Shown here: positions 34,900 to 42,545 of the stretch, piece by piece
How positions within the stretch are numbered: the first letter of the stretch is position 1
How the letters are laid out: every line of letters starts with the position of its first letter
DNA from: Streptomyces sulphureus DSM 40104
Lineage (GTDB): Bacteria > Actinomycetota > Actinomycetes > Streptomycetales > Streptomycetaceae
Length of the DNA stretch: 64,000 nt
Assembly: GCF_000381025.1 (NCBI RefSeq)
Contig: NZ_KB905814.1
Span: 248,001 to 312,000, forward strand
Direction of reading: 5' to 3'
Notes under the pieces: model-generated
Seen by the model: only the letters and a program-made list of their open reading frames with translations
Told to the model about the DNA's origin: nothing
The model's database searches: none
Position numbers and translations under genes: made by a program

Positions 34900-36387
34900 T
34901 TGCGGCCCCGTACCCGTCCACGCCCCCGCACTCTCCTCGGCCGCACGCCCCTGGCCGGGCGGTACCCGGCCGCCGTCGCGCTCGCGCTGCTGGCGCTCTG
35001 CCCGTACCTCGTGCTCACGACGGCCACCACACTGATGGAGCCGCTGCTCCTCCGCGAGCTGCACGCCACGCGGTTCGGCCTCCAACTGGCCAACGGACTC
35101 TCCAACGCCGCCTACGCGTTCGGCGCCGTCGCCGCAGCCGACATCGTCCAGCGGGTGCCGCGTCGGCACGTCTACCTCGTCTGCGAGTGGGGGTTCGTCG
35201 CGGGTTGCGTGCTGGTGCTGTGCGCCCAGGGGGCCGCCGTCTTCGTCACCGGCATGGTCCTCCAGGGGCTCGTCACGGGGATGCTGCTGGTCGCCGCGCT
35301 GCCGCCGCTGGTCACCGGGCACGGGACGCGGCGGCTGCCGACGACCGCGGCGGTGATCAGCCTCGGACTCTTCGGGATGGCGACGTGCGGTCCCCTCGTC
35401 GGGGGGCTCGTGGGCGCCTTCGGCGGGTGGCGTCTCCTCTTCGCCGTGCTCGCCGTGCTCGCCGTCGTCGGTGTCACGATCGGTGTCCTCGCCTTCGAGC
35501 CGAACCAACCCCCCGCACAGAGCGCGGCGTTCGACTGGCTCGCCATCCCGCTGGCGCTCGGCGCCACCCTGCTGCCGTTCTTCGGCGTCTCCTGGCTGAC
35601 GAAGAGCTCGTTCACCGATCCGCTCTTCCTCGTGCCCGTCGCCTTCGGGCTGCTGCTGGGCGTCGGACTCGTGGCGGGGCAGTACCACGCTCCGCGTCCA
35701 CTGATGCCGGTCCGGCCGATCAGCAACACGCTGCCCGTCGCCGGGATACTCGGGGCCATGACCGTGGGGGCGGTCTTCACGGCGCTCGTCGAGCTCACGG
35801 AGGGCTACCTCGTGGACGTCGCAGGCGCCTCGCCTTTGCAGGTGGGGCTGTTGCTGGCGCCGCAGCTTCCGGGGGTGGTCGTCGCCGCCCTGCTCTTCCG
35901 ACGGGTGCTTCCCACGGCAGGGGTTCCCTTGCTCGCGCTGTCGGGGCTGGCCGGTGTGGCGGCGGCGGGTGCGGTGCTGCTCACCGCCACGCCGTCCGAT
36001 GCGGCGGTGGTCGTTCCGTTCGCCGCGCTCCTCCTCGGCTACGGGGCGGGTGCCGGGGTGGCGCCCGGGCTGTTCATGGCGGGCCTCTCGGTGCCCTCGA
36101 CGCAGATCGGCCCGACCTTCGCCCTCGTCGAACTCCTGCGCTCCGAGGCCGCGTTCCTCGTCGGGCCCGTCCTCCTCCGCATCGCCGACGCCGAGGGCCT
36201 CGCCAGCGGGTTCCGCCTCGCCGTCGGGGCGTCCCTCGTGCTCACGGTGCTCGGGGGTGCGCTCATCGTCGGCGTCTACCTCCTCGGCGGCGCTCGGCTT
36301 CACCGGCCCGACCTGTCGGCCTGGATCGCCGGGGGGTCCACGGCCTATCACTCGCCGCGGCTCGGGGCGAGGCTGCGGAAGGGGTGA
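34900..36387 (+). CDS. MFS transporter (DHA-type exporter)
   Basis: The 495-residue integral membrane protein, with about 14 predicted helices, starts after a basic N-terminus. I chose a TTG at 34900 with GGGAGG six bases upstream; the open frame to 34750 adds a proline/arginine-rich stretch that does not look like protein. Motifs resemble DHA1/DHA2 drug exporters (FGMATCGPLVGGLVGAFGGW as motif C). It probably exports a small molecule using the proton gradient; the substrate is unknown. No dedicated regulator is adjacent. Confidence 0.85.
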   Translation: MRPRTRPRPRTLLGRTPLAGRYPAAVALALLALCPYLVLTTATTLMEPLLLRELHATRFGLQLANGLSNAAYAFGAVAAADIVQRVPRRHVYLVCEWGFVAGCVLVLCAQGAAVFVTGMVLQGLVTGMLLVAALPPLVTGHGTRRLPTTAAVISLGLFGMATCGPLVGGLVGAFGGWRLLFAVLAVLAVVGVTIGVLAFEPNQPPAQSAAFDWLAIPLALGATLLPFFGVSWLTKSSFTDPLFLVPVAFGLLLGVGLVAGQYHAPRPLMPVRPISNTLPVAGILGAMTVGAVFTALVELTEGYLVDVAGASPLQVGLLLAPQLPGVVVAALLFRRVLPTAGVPLLALSGLAGVAAAGAVLLTATPSDAAVVVPFAALLLGYGAGAGVAPGLFMAGLSVPSTQIGPTFALVELLRSEAAFLVGPVLLRIADAEGLASGFRLAVGASLVLTVLGGALIVGVYLLGGARLHRPDLSAWIAGGSTAYHSPRLGARLRKG

Positions 36388-36480
36388 GCGCGGAGCCCTC
36401 CCGACGCGCCTGCTTGGTGCGCGGGGGCGCGTGCGGGGCTCGTCGCCCGGGTACGTGCTTGCCGTGCGCCCGCTGGTGCG

Positions 36481-36897
36481 TCAGCGGGGGGCCGTGCCGG
36501 AGCTGCCCGCATAGAGGACGGTGGCGAGCTCCTCGTCGAGGGACTGGCGGATCTTGCCGAGGACGTCGCCCGAGGTGGCCTCGTCGACGACCTCGACGAC
36601 GCAGCGCGCGGCGTGGATCGCCTTGGACGGATCGAGGCCGCTGCGCTGCGCCACGCGGTCGAAGAACTCGCGGCGGTCCATACGCGCGCCGGTGACCGGT
36701 TCGTCCTGCGCGTAGGCGACGCGGCGGAGGTGCTCGCCTATCTCGTGCGGGAGTTGGTCGGCGAGGTTCTCCGCCTGCGTGGCCTGGATGCGCTCGGCGA
36801 GCGTCTCCAGGGTGGCCCGCGTGACCGCCTCGGCCTCCCCGCGGCTGCTGAGGCCGGCGCGGGCCTGCACCTGGCCGATGAACGCGTCGTGCTGCAT
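36481..36897 (-). CDS. DUF2267 protein
   Basis: The 138-residue all-alpha protein has two similar halves. MQHDAFIGQVQARAGL resembles REFFDRVAQRSGLDPSKAIH, each followed by an acidic helix pair, as in DUF2267. The half with ENLADQLPHEIGEHLRRVAY resembles GDVLGKIRQSLDEELATVLY, so it is an internal duplication. Function is unknown; members often accompany CBS-domain and stress proteins, as here. Confidence 0.85.
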   Translation of the reverse strand: MQHDAFIGQVQARAGLSSRGEAEAVTRATLETLAERIQATQAENLADQLPHEIGEHLRRVAYAQDEPVTGARMDRREFFDRVAQRSGLDPSKAIHAARCVVEVVDEATSGDVLGKIRQSLDEELATVLYAGSSGTAPR

Positions 36898-36918
36898 GGG
36901 TGCCTCCGGTACTTCCGG

Positions 36919-36957
36919 GGGCCTGCGGCGCTCGGACGGGACGTGCGCCGCAGGCCC
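36919..36957. terminator. Terminator-type hairpin between DUF2267 and CBS genes
   Basis: gggcctgcggcgc pairs perfectly with gcgccgcaggccc (13 bp, 13-base loop). It lies between the DUF2267 start and the CBS stop on the minus strand, so it may end readthrough from the CBS gene. Confidence 0.7.
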
Positions 36958-36979
36958 GTGTGCGACTTCCGTGGCCTGG

Positions 36980-37399
36980 TCAGGTGTTGGGCGTGCTGGC
37001 GCTGATGTCGCCCAGGGCCGAGTACGGTTCCCGCTCGACGGAGAGGTCGCCCAACGAGACGACGCCGATCACCTGCCCGTCGTCGAGAACCGGCAGCCGA
37101 CGCAAAGCCTTCCCCCGCATCAGCTCCACCGCTCCGCCGACCGGCTCCTCCGGAGCGACCGAGACGAGCTCGCGGCTGCACGCCTCGCGTACCCGTATGC
37201 CCGTGACGTCGCCGCCGCGAGCGAGGATGCGCACGGTCAGGTCGCGGTCGGTCACCAGTCCCCGCGGTTCGCCCGCCTCGGTCACCAGTACCGCACCGAT
37301 GTCCTCGTCCCGCATCCGTGCGGCGACGTCGCTCACGTACGCGGTGGTGCTGACCTGCACCGGTGCTTCCGTCATGATCTCCCGTACCGTCCGGGGCAT
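36980..37399 (-). CDS. CBS-domain-pair protein
   Basis: The 139-residue product consists only of two CBS motifs: VREIMTEAPVQVSTTAYVSD with AVLVTEAGEPRGLVTDRDL, and CSRELVSVAPEEPVGGAVEL with LRRLPVLDDGQVIGVVSLGD. Such stand-alone pairs bind adenine nucleotides and act as energy sensors or regulators. The start MPRTVREIM follows GGAGG. An upstream open frame running to 39556 is a chance extension. Confidence 0.9.
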   Translation of the reverse strand: MPRTVREIMTEAPVQVSTTAYVSDVAARMRDEDIGAVLVTEAGEPRGLVTDRDLTVRILARGGDVTGIRVREACSRELVSVAPEEPVGGAVELMRGKALRRLPVLDDGQVIGVVSLGDLSVEREPYSALGDISASTPNT

Positions 37400-37717
37400 C
37401 GCATACCTCCGAGGTCTGCTCGCGGGACCGACGCCGCTCGGGCGGCCGCCGACCGGTCGGTGTGCCGGGTCTCCCGTCCGACGCGGACGAAACACGGGCT
37501 TCCGGGCGTGAACAGCACCGGGGCTACCGCTCCGGCGCGAAGAGGCCGGGGAAATGTGCGCCGTCGGCGGTGGACGCGAGCAACGCTCATGGTGCGGAAG
37601 TCTGAACCAACTGTTCTTTGACGCACGGAAGTTGGGCACGAAACGCCGTCTGCACGGACGGAGCGCCCCGGATGCCCTGGGGCGCGAGGTTGTGGACCAC
37701 CTCGCACTCTGGACATG

Positions 37718-37732
37718 TATGCGAATCGCATA
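37718..37732. promoter_or_regulatory. Palindromic operator upstream of the NTF2-like/MarR operon
   Basis: tatgcga-a-tcgcata is a perfect 7-base-arm palindrome ending 10 bp before the ATG at 37743. It overlaps a candidate -10 element (TAGGAT, 37731-37736), six bases from the ATG, suggesting a leaderless mRNA. It is the probable site of the MarR regulator encoded by the same operon. Confidence 0.75.
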
Positions 37733-37742
37733 GGATTGCCGC

Positions 37743-38123
37743 ATGGAGTCTCCACTGGAAGCAGCCATCGACGAGTGGCACGCGAGCGTGAATGAGGGCG
37801 CTCCGGAGCGGTCGGCGAGGGCGGTCGGTCGTCCGCTCGTCGTTCTTGGCCCCAAGGGCGCCGGCCCGATCGACCCCGAGCAGTTCGCAGAGTGGGTGGA
37901 ACGCTCGGGGATCAAGCTCATCCCGCGGTCCTGGCATCCGGTCAGTGAGCGCCTCATGGTCGTGGAGCAAGACGCCACCTGGCCCGAGAGCGAGGGTCCG
38001 GCTCGGGTGGCGACGGTTTTCCGGGTCACCGGAGAGAGAGTGACCGCCGCTCTCCGGCTGCCCGATCTGGAGTCGGCGCTCGAATTGGCCCGTGTCTGCC
38101 GCGAGATGGCGGCCACCGAATGA
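37743..38123 (+). CDS. NTF2-like (SnoaL-type) protein
   Basis: The 126-residue product has MESPLEAAIDEWHASVNEG at its N-terminus, then GPKGAGPIDPEQFAEWVERS, PRSWHPVSERLMVVEQDATW and a final VTAALRLPDLESALELARVC. This fits the cone-shaped NTF2 fold. Members bind small hydrophobic ligands or catalyse isomer-type reactions; the ligand is unknown. Its stop overlaps the MarR start by four bases (ATGA), so it is probably the target gene of that regulator. Confidence 0.8.
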   Translation: MESPLEAAIDEWHASVNEGAPERSARAVGRPLVVLGPKGAGPIDPEQFAEWVERSGIKLIPRSWHPVSERLMVVEQDATWPESEGPARVATVFRVTGERVTAALRLPDLESALELARVCREMAATE

Positions 38124-38560
38124 CGGCCCCGGGGCCGGGGCAGATCCTGTTCGCCTTTGTCCGGCACTGGTCGCGCAGACCGCCGACGAGTGAGGGCAAG
38201 CTCGCCGAGCAAGGCCGACTCGTGCTCGTCACCGAGGCTGCCCACTCCCTGACTCAGCGAGGCATCGCGGCAACGGTCAATGCCCTCGCCCACGAGATCG
38301 GCATCGACCAGAGCGGAGCGTCGCGACTGGTCAAGAGCGCTACGGAGGCTGAGTACCTGACCATGCAAGCGTCGGAGACAGACGGCCGCCGACGCCAAGC
38401 GTCGGTCACCGCATCCGGCCGCGCCTTGCTGGAGCAGGCTCACCGCTGGCAGGAAGAGGTTTTCGGCCGACTGACAGAAGACTGGAGCGAACAGCAGCGC
38501 CGCGATTTCCAGCGAGCGATGACAGACCTGATCGACCGCTCCTACGCGCTGGGCACGTGA
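38120..38560 (+). CDS. MarR-family transcriptional regulator
   Basis: The 146-residue winged-helix protein shows LAHEIGIDQSGASRLVKSAT as the recognition helix and RRRQASVTASGRALLEQA as the wing and dimer helix. It is the second gene of a two-gene operon with the NTF2-like protein, and the palindrome at 37718-37732 is its likely autoregulatory operator. The inducer may be the ligand of the NTF2-like partner (inference). Confidence 0.88.
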   Translation: MTAPGPGQILFAFVRHWSRRPPTSEGKLAEQGRLVLVTEAAHSLTQRGIAATVNALAHEIGIDQSGASRLVKSATEAEYLTMQASETDGRRRQASVTASGRALLEQAHRWQEEVFGRLTEDWSEQQRRDFQRAMTDLIDRSYALGT

Positions 38561-39121
38561 ATACGGTTCCCCCCGCTCTCCAAGTGCGGCGCGGGCTGCG
38601 GGGAGTTCGGATCGCGCCCGGCAGTGTGCGCTGCCTGTCGCAGAGTCCTCTGGTGCGGTCGAAGTGCTGGACGGAGTCGCGGACCCGCAGGTACGCGAGG
38701 CCCGGTCCCTCGGGCATGGACCCCCTCGCGAATCTTCCCGGGCATCGGTCCACCTGTGACCTGTCCGCACCGGCAGGGCGTACGGGCAGGTTCCCCAACT
38801 TGCATGTGAGCCAGGCGAGTCGACCGGAGGACGACCACTCTCCGAGCGTGCTCCGCGCACAGCATGTGCACACTGCGGGACACGATGCGGGGGCTCGGAA
38901 CGAGGCGGAGTCGCAGACGGGCAGAGCCTCCGATTCCCCGAGAGGGCCGCCTCTCCTTTCGGACACGACCGCGCGCGGTGCGCAGTGGAGGCCATGGCGA
39001 CACCCTTCCGCGGCCCGAGGTCGGCAACGCCCGCAGGACGCGCCGCAGCCGCGGCTGTGCCCGACCGTCCCGTCGTGCGGCTAGTTTGGCGCGGCAGGGA
39101 CCGTCTGCCGTAAGGACTGCC
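38561..39121. other. Intergenic region without a recognised gene
   Basis: About 560 bases. Frames on both strands read as high-GC noise. A minus-strand stretch near 38640-38740 (GPGLAYLRVRDSVQHF) looks faintly protein-like but has no start or recognised domain. The promoter of the reductase gene should lie at the right end. Confidence 0.4.
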
Positions 39122-39679
39122 ATGAGGGATCTGATCGTCACCGAGAACATCACGCTCGACGGGGTGATCGAAGCGGCAGGCGACTGGTTCGCACCGGCGA
39201 ACACCGACGGCGACCGCTCGGACATGGCGGCGGCGTTGCAGCGGCAGGCCGAGATGGCCGACGCCTTCCTCACCGGGCGAGTCACCTTTGAGGAGATGCG
39301 GAGCTACTGGCCCCACCGGGCCGAGGACGGCTCGTACGTCGCGGAGTACCTCGGCCGGGTGCAGAAGTACGTCTTCTCCGGCACGCTCACCCACCCCGAG
39401 TGGGAGCACACCACGGTGCTCAGGGGAACGCTGGAGGCCGAGATCCGCGGACTGAAAGCGGAACCCGGGCGGGACATCGTCGCCACCGGCAGCATCTCCC
39501 TCGTCCACGCACTCGCCGCGGCCGGGGTCGTCGACGAGTACCGCCTCTTCGTCCACCCCGTGGTGCTCGGCACGGGGCGGCGGCTCTTCCCCGACGGGGC
39601 CGCACCACGCCGGCTGCGCCTCACGGAGACATCGGCCTTCGCGTGCGGGGTCGTGCTGCTCCGGTACCGGGTGGGGTAG
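39122..39679 (+). CDS. Dihydrofolate-reductase-fold protein (RibD C-terminal-like)
   Basis: The 185-residue product starts MRDLIVTENITLDGVIEAAG after AAGGA. Further DHFR-fold markers are TGRVTFEEMRSYWPHR, ATGSISLVHALAAAGVVDEY and LFVHPVVLGTGRRLF. Stand-alone members are NAD(P)H-dependent reductases of uncertain substrate, related to RibD/YwjB. It appears to be transcribed alone. Confidence 0.9.
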   Translation: MRDLIVTENITLDGVIEAAGDWFAPANTDGDRSDMAAALQRQAEMADAFLTGRVTFEEMRSYWPHRAEDGSYVAEYLGRVQKYVFSGTLTHPEWEHTTVLRGTLEAEIRGLKAEPGRDIVATGSISLVHALAAAGVVDEYRLFVHPVVLGTGRRLFPDGAAPRRLRLTETSAFACGVVLLRYRVG

Positions 39680-39823
39680 CGGGGCAACGGAACGATGTGT
39701 GCGGCTTGTTGCTGGGGCGGTGCATCGACGGTGCTCACACGAAGGAGCGGGCGGCGGCGGCAGTAGGTTGACGACTCGGCGGGCAGCACTTGCGGAGCCC
39801 TGTCACCGGTCCCGGAGGACACC

Positions 39824-40093
39824 ATGCGTCCGCGCCGCCTCGCCACCGTCGCCGCCCTCGCCGTTGCCGGCGCCCTGCTCCCGCTCCCCGCCTTGGCCGC
39901 CGCTACCGCCTTCGGGGGGCCGGCGCCCGTCTGCCAGGAGAACGGCCTCTTCCCCCACGCGGAGGACGCCCGATACTTCCACCACTGCTCCGGGCACAGG
40001 CCGCACCTGAAGAAATGCCCGGCCAACCTTCGCTTCGATCCGCAGCTCCGCGTCTGCGCCTACGCGAAGAAGGCCAACACCCCTCGTGTCTGA
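39824..40093 (+). CDS. Secreted peritrophin-A-like chitin-binding protein
   Basis: The 89-residue product has a signal peptide of about 25 residues (MRPRRLATVAALAVAGALL, cleavage near ALAAA). It is followed by a single small domain with cysteines in PVCQENGLFPHAEDARYFHH, CSGHRPHLKKCPANLRFDPQ and RVCAYAKK. The spacing and the YFHHC...KKCPxxLRFDPxxRVC pattern match CBM14/ChtBD2 domains, best known from insect peritrophic-membrane proteins. It lacks two of the usual six cysteines. It probably binds chitin or related glycans outside the cell. Confidence 0.72.
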   Translation: MRPRRLATVAALAVAGALLPLPALAAATAFGGPAPVCQENGLFPHAEDARYFHHCSGHRPHLKKCPANLRFDPQLRVCAYAKKANTPRV

Positions 40094-40115
40094 CGGGCGG
40101 GACCGTTGCCCGCAG

Positions 40116-41057
40116 TCAACCGTCGCGAGGCTCCGAACTCCCCTCCACCATTGGTTGTTTGGGCGCGGTGTCCAGGTTGAGCGAGAGGACGTCGGGGCGT
40201 GCGTAGTGGCCCGACGCGTCGAAGTCGAGGCTCTGGCGGATGATCTCGTCGGTGTCGACCTCCGCGTAGAGGAGGCACTCCTCGTCGTGAACGGGGCCGG
40301 CGAGGAGATCCCCGCGCGGCGAGACGACGGCGCTGCCACCGCGCATCAGCAGGTCGTCGGGGTCCGTGCCGAAGAGCGGTGCGTAGTCGTCCGGATAGTC
40401 GCGGCGGCGCATCACCTGGCAGGCGGTGAGGACGAAGCAGCGCCCTTCCAGGGCGATGTGGCGGACGGTGGGCAGCCAGGTCTCCCGGTCGTCGGCCGTG
40501 GGCGCGCAGTAGATCTCGACACCCTTCGCGTACATGGCGGCACGCAGCAGCGGCATGTAGTTCTCCCAGCAGATGACGGCACCGAGCGCGCCCGCAGGGG
40601 AGTCGACGACGGGGAGCGTCGAGCCGTCGCCGAAGCCCCAGATGAGCCGCTCCGCCCCCGTCGGCATCAACTTGCGGTGATACCCGACGCGCTCCCCGCG
40701 CTCGTCGATCATGACGACGGTGCAGTACAACGTCCGCCCCATCCGCTCCACGACACCGATCACGACGAACACCCCGTGCTCCCTCGCGGCAGCAGCCACC
40801 ACTGCGAGCTCCGGCCCGTCCAACTCCACCGCCGCGCGGTACGACCGCAGGAACTCGTCCCTGCCCTCCTCCGTACGCCTGCCGACCGGGCTGCCGAAGG
40901 AGAGGCCCTTCGGGTAGGTGCCGAGGAACGCCTCCGGGAAGACGACGAGCCGCGCACCGGCCGCCGCGGCCTCGGCAAGCGCGGCGGCGGCTTTGCGGGC
41001 GGTTGCGTCGGGGGCGAAGGCTATGGAGCCCAGTTGGGCTATGGCGGTTTTTGTCAT
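40116..41057 (-). CDS. Nitrilase-family hydrolase
   Basis: The 313-residue carbon-nitrogen hydrolase has the catalytic triad Glu (LVVFPEAFLGTYPKG), Lys (GYHRKLMPTGAERL) and Cys (AVICWENYMPLLRAAM). The CWEN(Y/L) signature and the length point to true nitrilases or cyanide hydratases rather than amidases. The start MTKTAIAQLGS was chosen as the family N-terminus. It converts nitriles to acids and ammonia; the natural substrate is unknown. Its upstream region borders the CRISPR leader. Confidence 0.9.
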   Translation of the reverse strand: MTKTAIAQLGSIAFAPDATARKAAAALAEAAAAGARLVVFPEAFLGTYPKGLSFGSPVGRRTEEGRDEFLRSYRAAVELDGPELAVVAAAAREHGVFVVIGVVERMGRTLYCTVVMIDERGERVGYHRKLMPTGAERLIWGFGDGSTLPVVDSPAGALGAVICWENYMPLLRAAMYAKGVEIYCAPTADDRETWLPTVRHIALEGRCFVLTACQVMRRRDYPDDYAPLFGTDPDDLLMRGGSAVVSPRGDLLAGPVHDEECLLYAEVDTDEIIRQSLDFDASGHYARPDVLSLNLDTAPKQPMVEGSSEPRDG

Positions 41058-41443
41058 TCCTGTACTTCCTTGCGTCGGGGGCGGGTTGGCGGTCTTGGGG
41101 CCGGGTTGCCACACGGCTCGGGGGCTGACGAGCGGTGGTGTGGGGTGCGCCCCACGGTGGGGGATGTGTGCGGCTGTGTCGATGCGTAAGTGGGCTGGGG
41201 CGTTGCCGGCGTGGTGGAGGCTCGGAGGTGGGCCGGCATTGCACGTGCCTGCCGCGGCCTCGGATGGGTGGCGTGGGTTCGTGGCTTCACGGTGCTGGCA
41301 CTCGTATCGTTTTGGTGAACCATCCTGCACCAGTGGCTACTTGACACCGTGGGAGTGCAATGACTGCTTTGTACCAATGGTTCGATTCCGTAGAAGTGGT
41401 CGGAACCAGTCTCTTCGGCTGACAACACCGCAGCTCACGGAGG
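41058..41443. other. Non-coding region with the presumed CRISPR leader
   Basis: About 385 bases between the divergent nitrilase start and the first repeat. The last 100 bases are clearly less GC-rich than the rest. A TTGACA at 41341-41346 points into the array. Leader at this side fits the degenerate repeats at the other end. Confidence 0.55.
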
Positions 41444-42015
41444 GTGCTCCCCGCGCGTGCGGGGGTGGTCCCAGCGCTGTGAGCCTGCATTCTCTAAATC
41501 GCCTGTGCTCCCCGCGCGTGCGGGGGTGGTCCCGACCGCGATGATGTTGTCGATGCTCGACGCCGGTGCTCCCCGCGCGTGCGGGGGTGGCCCCCGGGAC
41601 ACCACCTCGGTAGCGGGCGGCGCTTGGTGCTCCCCGCGCGTGCGGGGGTGGTCCCGATCGCAGGCCGCGCTTGGCGGGGTCGATGTCGTGCTCCCCGCGC
41701 GTGCGGGGGTGGTTTCGATCTCGAAGAAGGAGAACTTGTGACCTCATGCGTGCTCCCCGCGCGTGCGGGGGTGGTCCGATCTTCGAGGAGTACCAGCGCC
41801 CCGACCCATAGTGCTCCCCGCGCGTGCGGGGGTGGTCCCACCGTGGCCCCGCCGACATCCGCCGGGACGATGTGCTCCCCGCGCGCGGGGATGGTGCCCC
41901 GGCCCGGTTCATCAAGAAAGGCAGGGATGCGTGCTCCCGGCGCTGGGGGATGGCCCCGACGAGCCGACGCTGAAGCTGACGGCGGATGAGTGCTCCCCGC
42001 GCGCGGAGGAACGTA
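41444..42015 (+). CRISPR. Orphan type I-E-like CRISPR array, 10 repeats and 9 spacers
   Basis: The 29-nt repeat begins gtgctccccgcgcgtgcggg and ends ggtggtccc, with the typical ccccgc-gcgt-gcgggg hairpin. Repeats start at 41444, 41505, 41566, 41627, 41688, 41750, 41811, 41872, 41931 and 41990. Spacers are 32-33 nt in the regular part. Repeats 3, 5 and 6 carry one or two changes near the end; repeats 8-10 are degenerate and shortened. The trailer is therefore on the right. No cas gene lies in the window, so function depends on Cas proteins encoded elsewhere, or the array is a relic. Confidence 0.97.
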
Positions 42016-42073
42016 CAGCGCGCACATGTCGCAGGCGGGAGTGCTGATGCGCGGAAAAGCGGACTTGGCTTTC

Positions 42074-42166
42074 TCAGCCGAGAGATGGTGCGTCGAACCA
42101 GTCCTTGCCACTCAGGCAGTAGTCGTACGTCCGGGCCGGCTGCGGTCTGGTCGTGTCGATCTCCTC
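42074..42166 (-). pseudogene. DUF574 methyltransferase, N-terminal fragment
   Basis: About 30 codons read EIDTTRPQPARTYDYCLSGK then DWFDAPSLG and a TGA. The ARTYDYxLxGKDxF pattern is the conserved N-terminus of DUF574 methyltransferases found twice elsewhere in the window. No start or remainder of the domain is present. Confidence 0.6.
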
Positions 42167-42545
42167 CTGCGACTGGCGGCCTCCGGATAGCTGCCCTGCA
42201 ACGGCCTTGCGTAGGGGACCCGTTGGACGCTCGCGGCGGAACCATCAAGGGCGGATACCGGACGCCGTCGCATGGGTGCCGGTGGTCCGGGTCGTCTGCC
42301 CGGCGATGCTGGAAGAGAAAATTCCGCTTCCCGTCGTCAACCCGGCGGCGCGGGAAGTGGAGACTCCGCTTCCGGCGGAATTCGCGGGGCCGAGACGGAG
42401 GGTGTATCTCGGCGCCCGGAGGCGGCCCGTTGCAGGCCGCGGAAGCGCAACCGGAAGGCTACTGTGTGGAGTTGGCTCACTCCCCTGGGTTTCCCATGGC
42501 TCCGGCCCGGGCGTGGCGTCGGTGGGGCGTCCTAGGGTTGCCTTC
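42167..42545. other. Region upstream of recQ
   Basis: About 380 bases. It holds a hairpin (ccgcttcccg pairing with cgggaagtgg, about 42322-42354) and an aattccgc/gcggaatt inverted pair (42318-42381). No gene was recognised; the recQ promoter should be near the right end. Confidence 0.4.

Noticed and set aside
38406..38966. Possible DUF397-like gene on the minus strand
   Set aside because: A short GPGLAYLRVRDS stretch is suggestive, but motif order is wrong and it overlaps the MarR gene.
36980..39556. 858-codon minus-strand open frame ending with the CBS protein
   Set aside because: Only the last 139 codons match a family; the upstream part is antisense to the NTF2-like, MarR and reductase genes.
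41058..42545. cas genes flanking the CRISPR array
   Set aside because: Both flanks were read on both strands; only the nitrilase, a DUF574 fragment and recQ are present.
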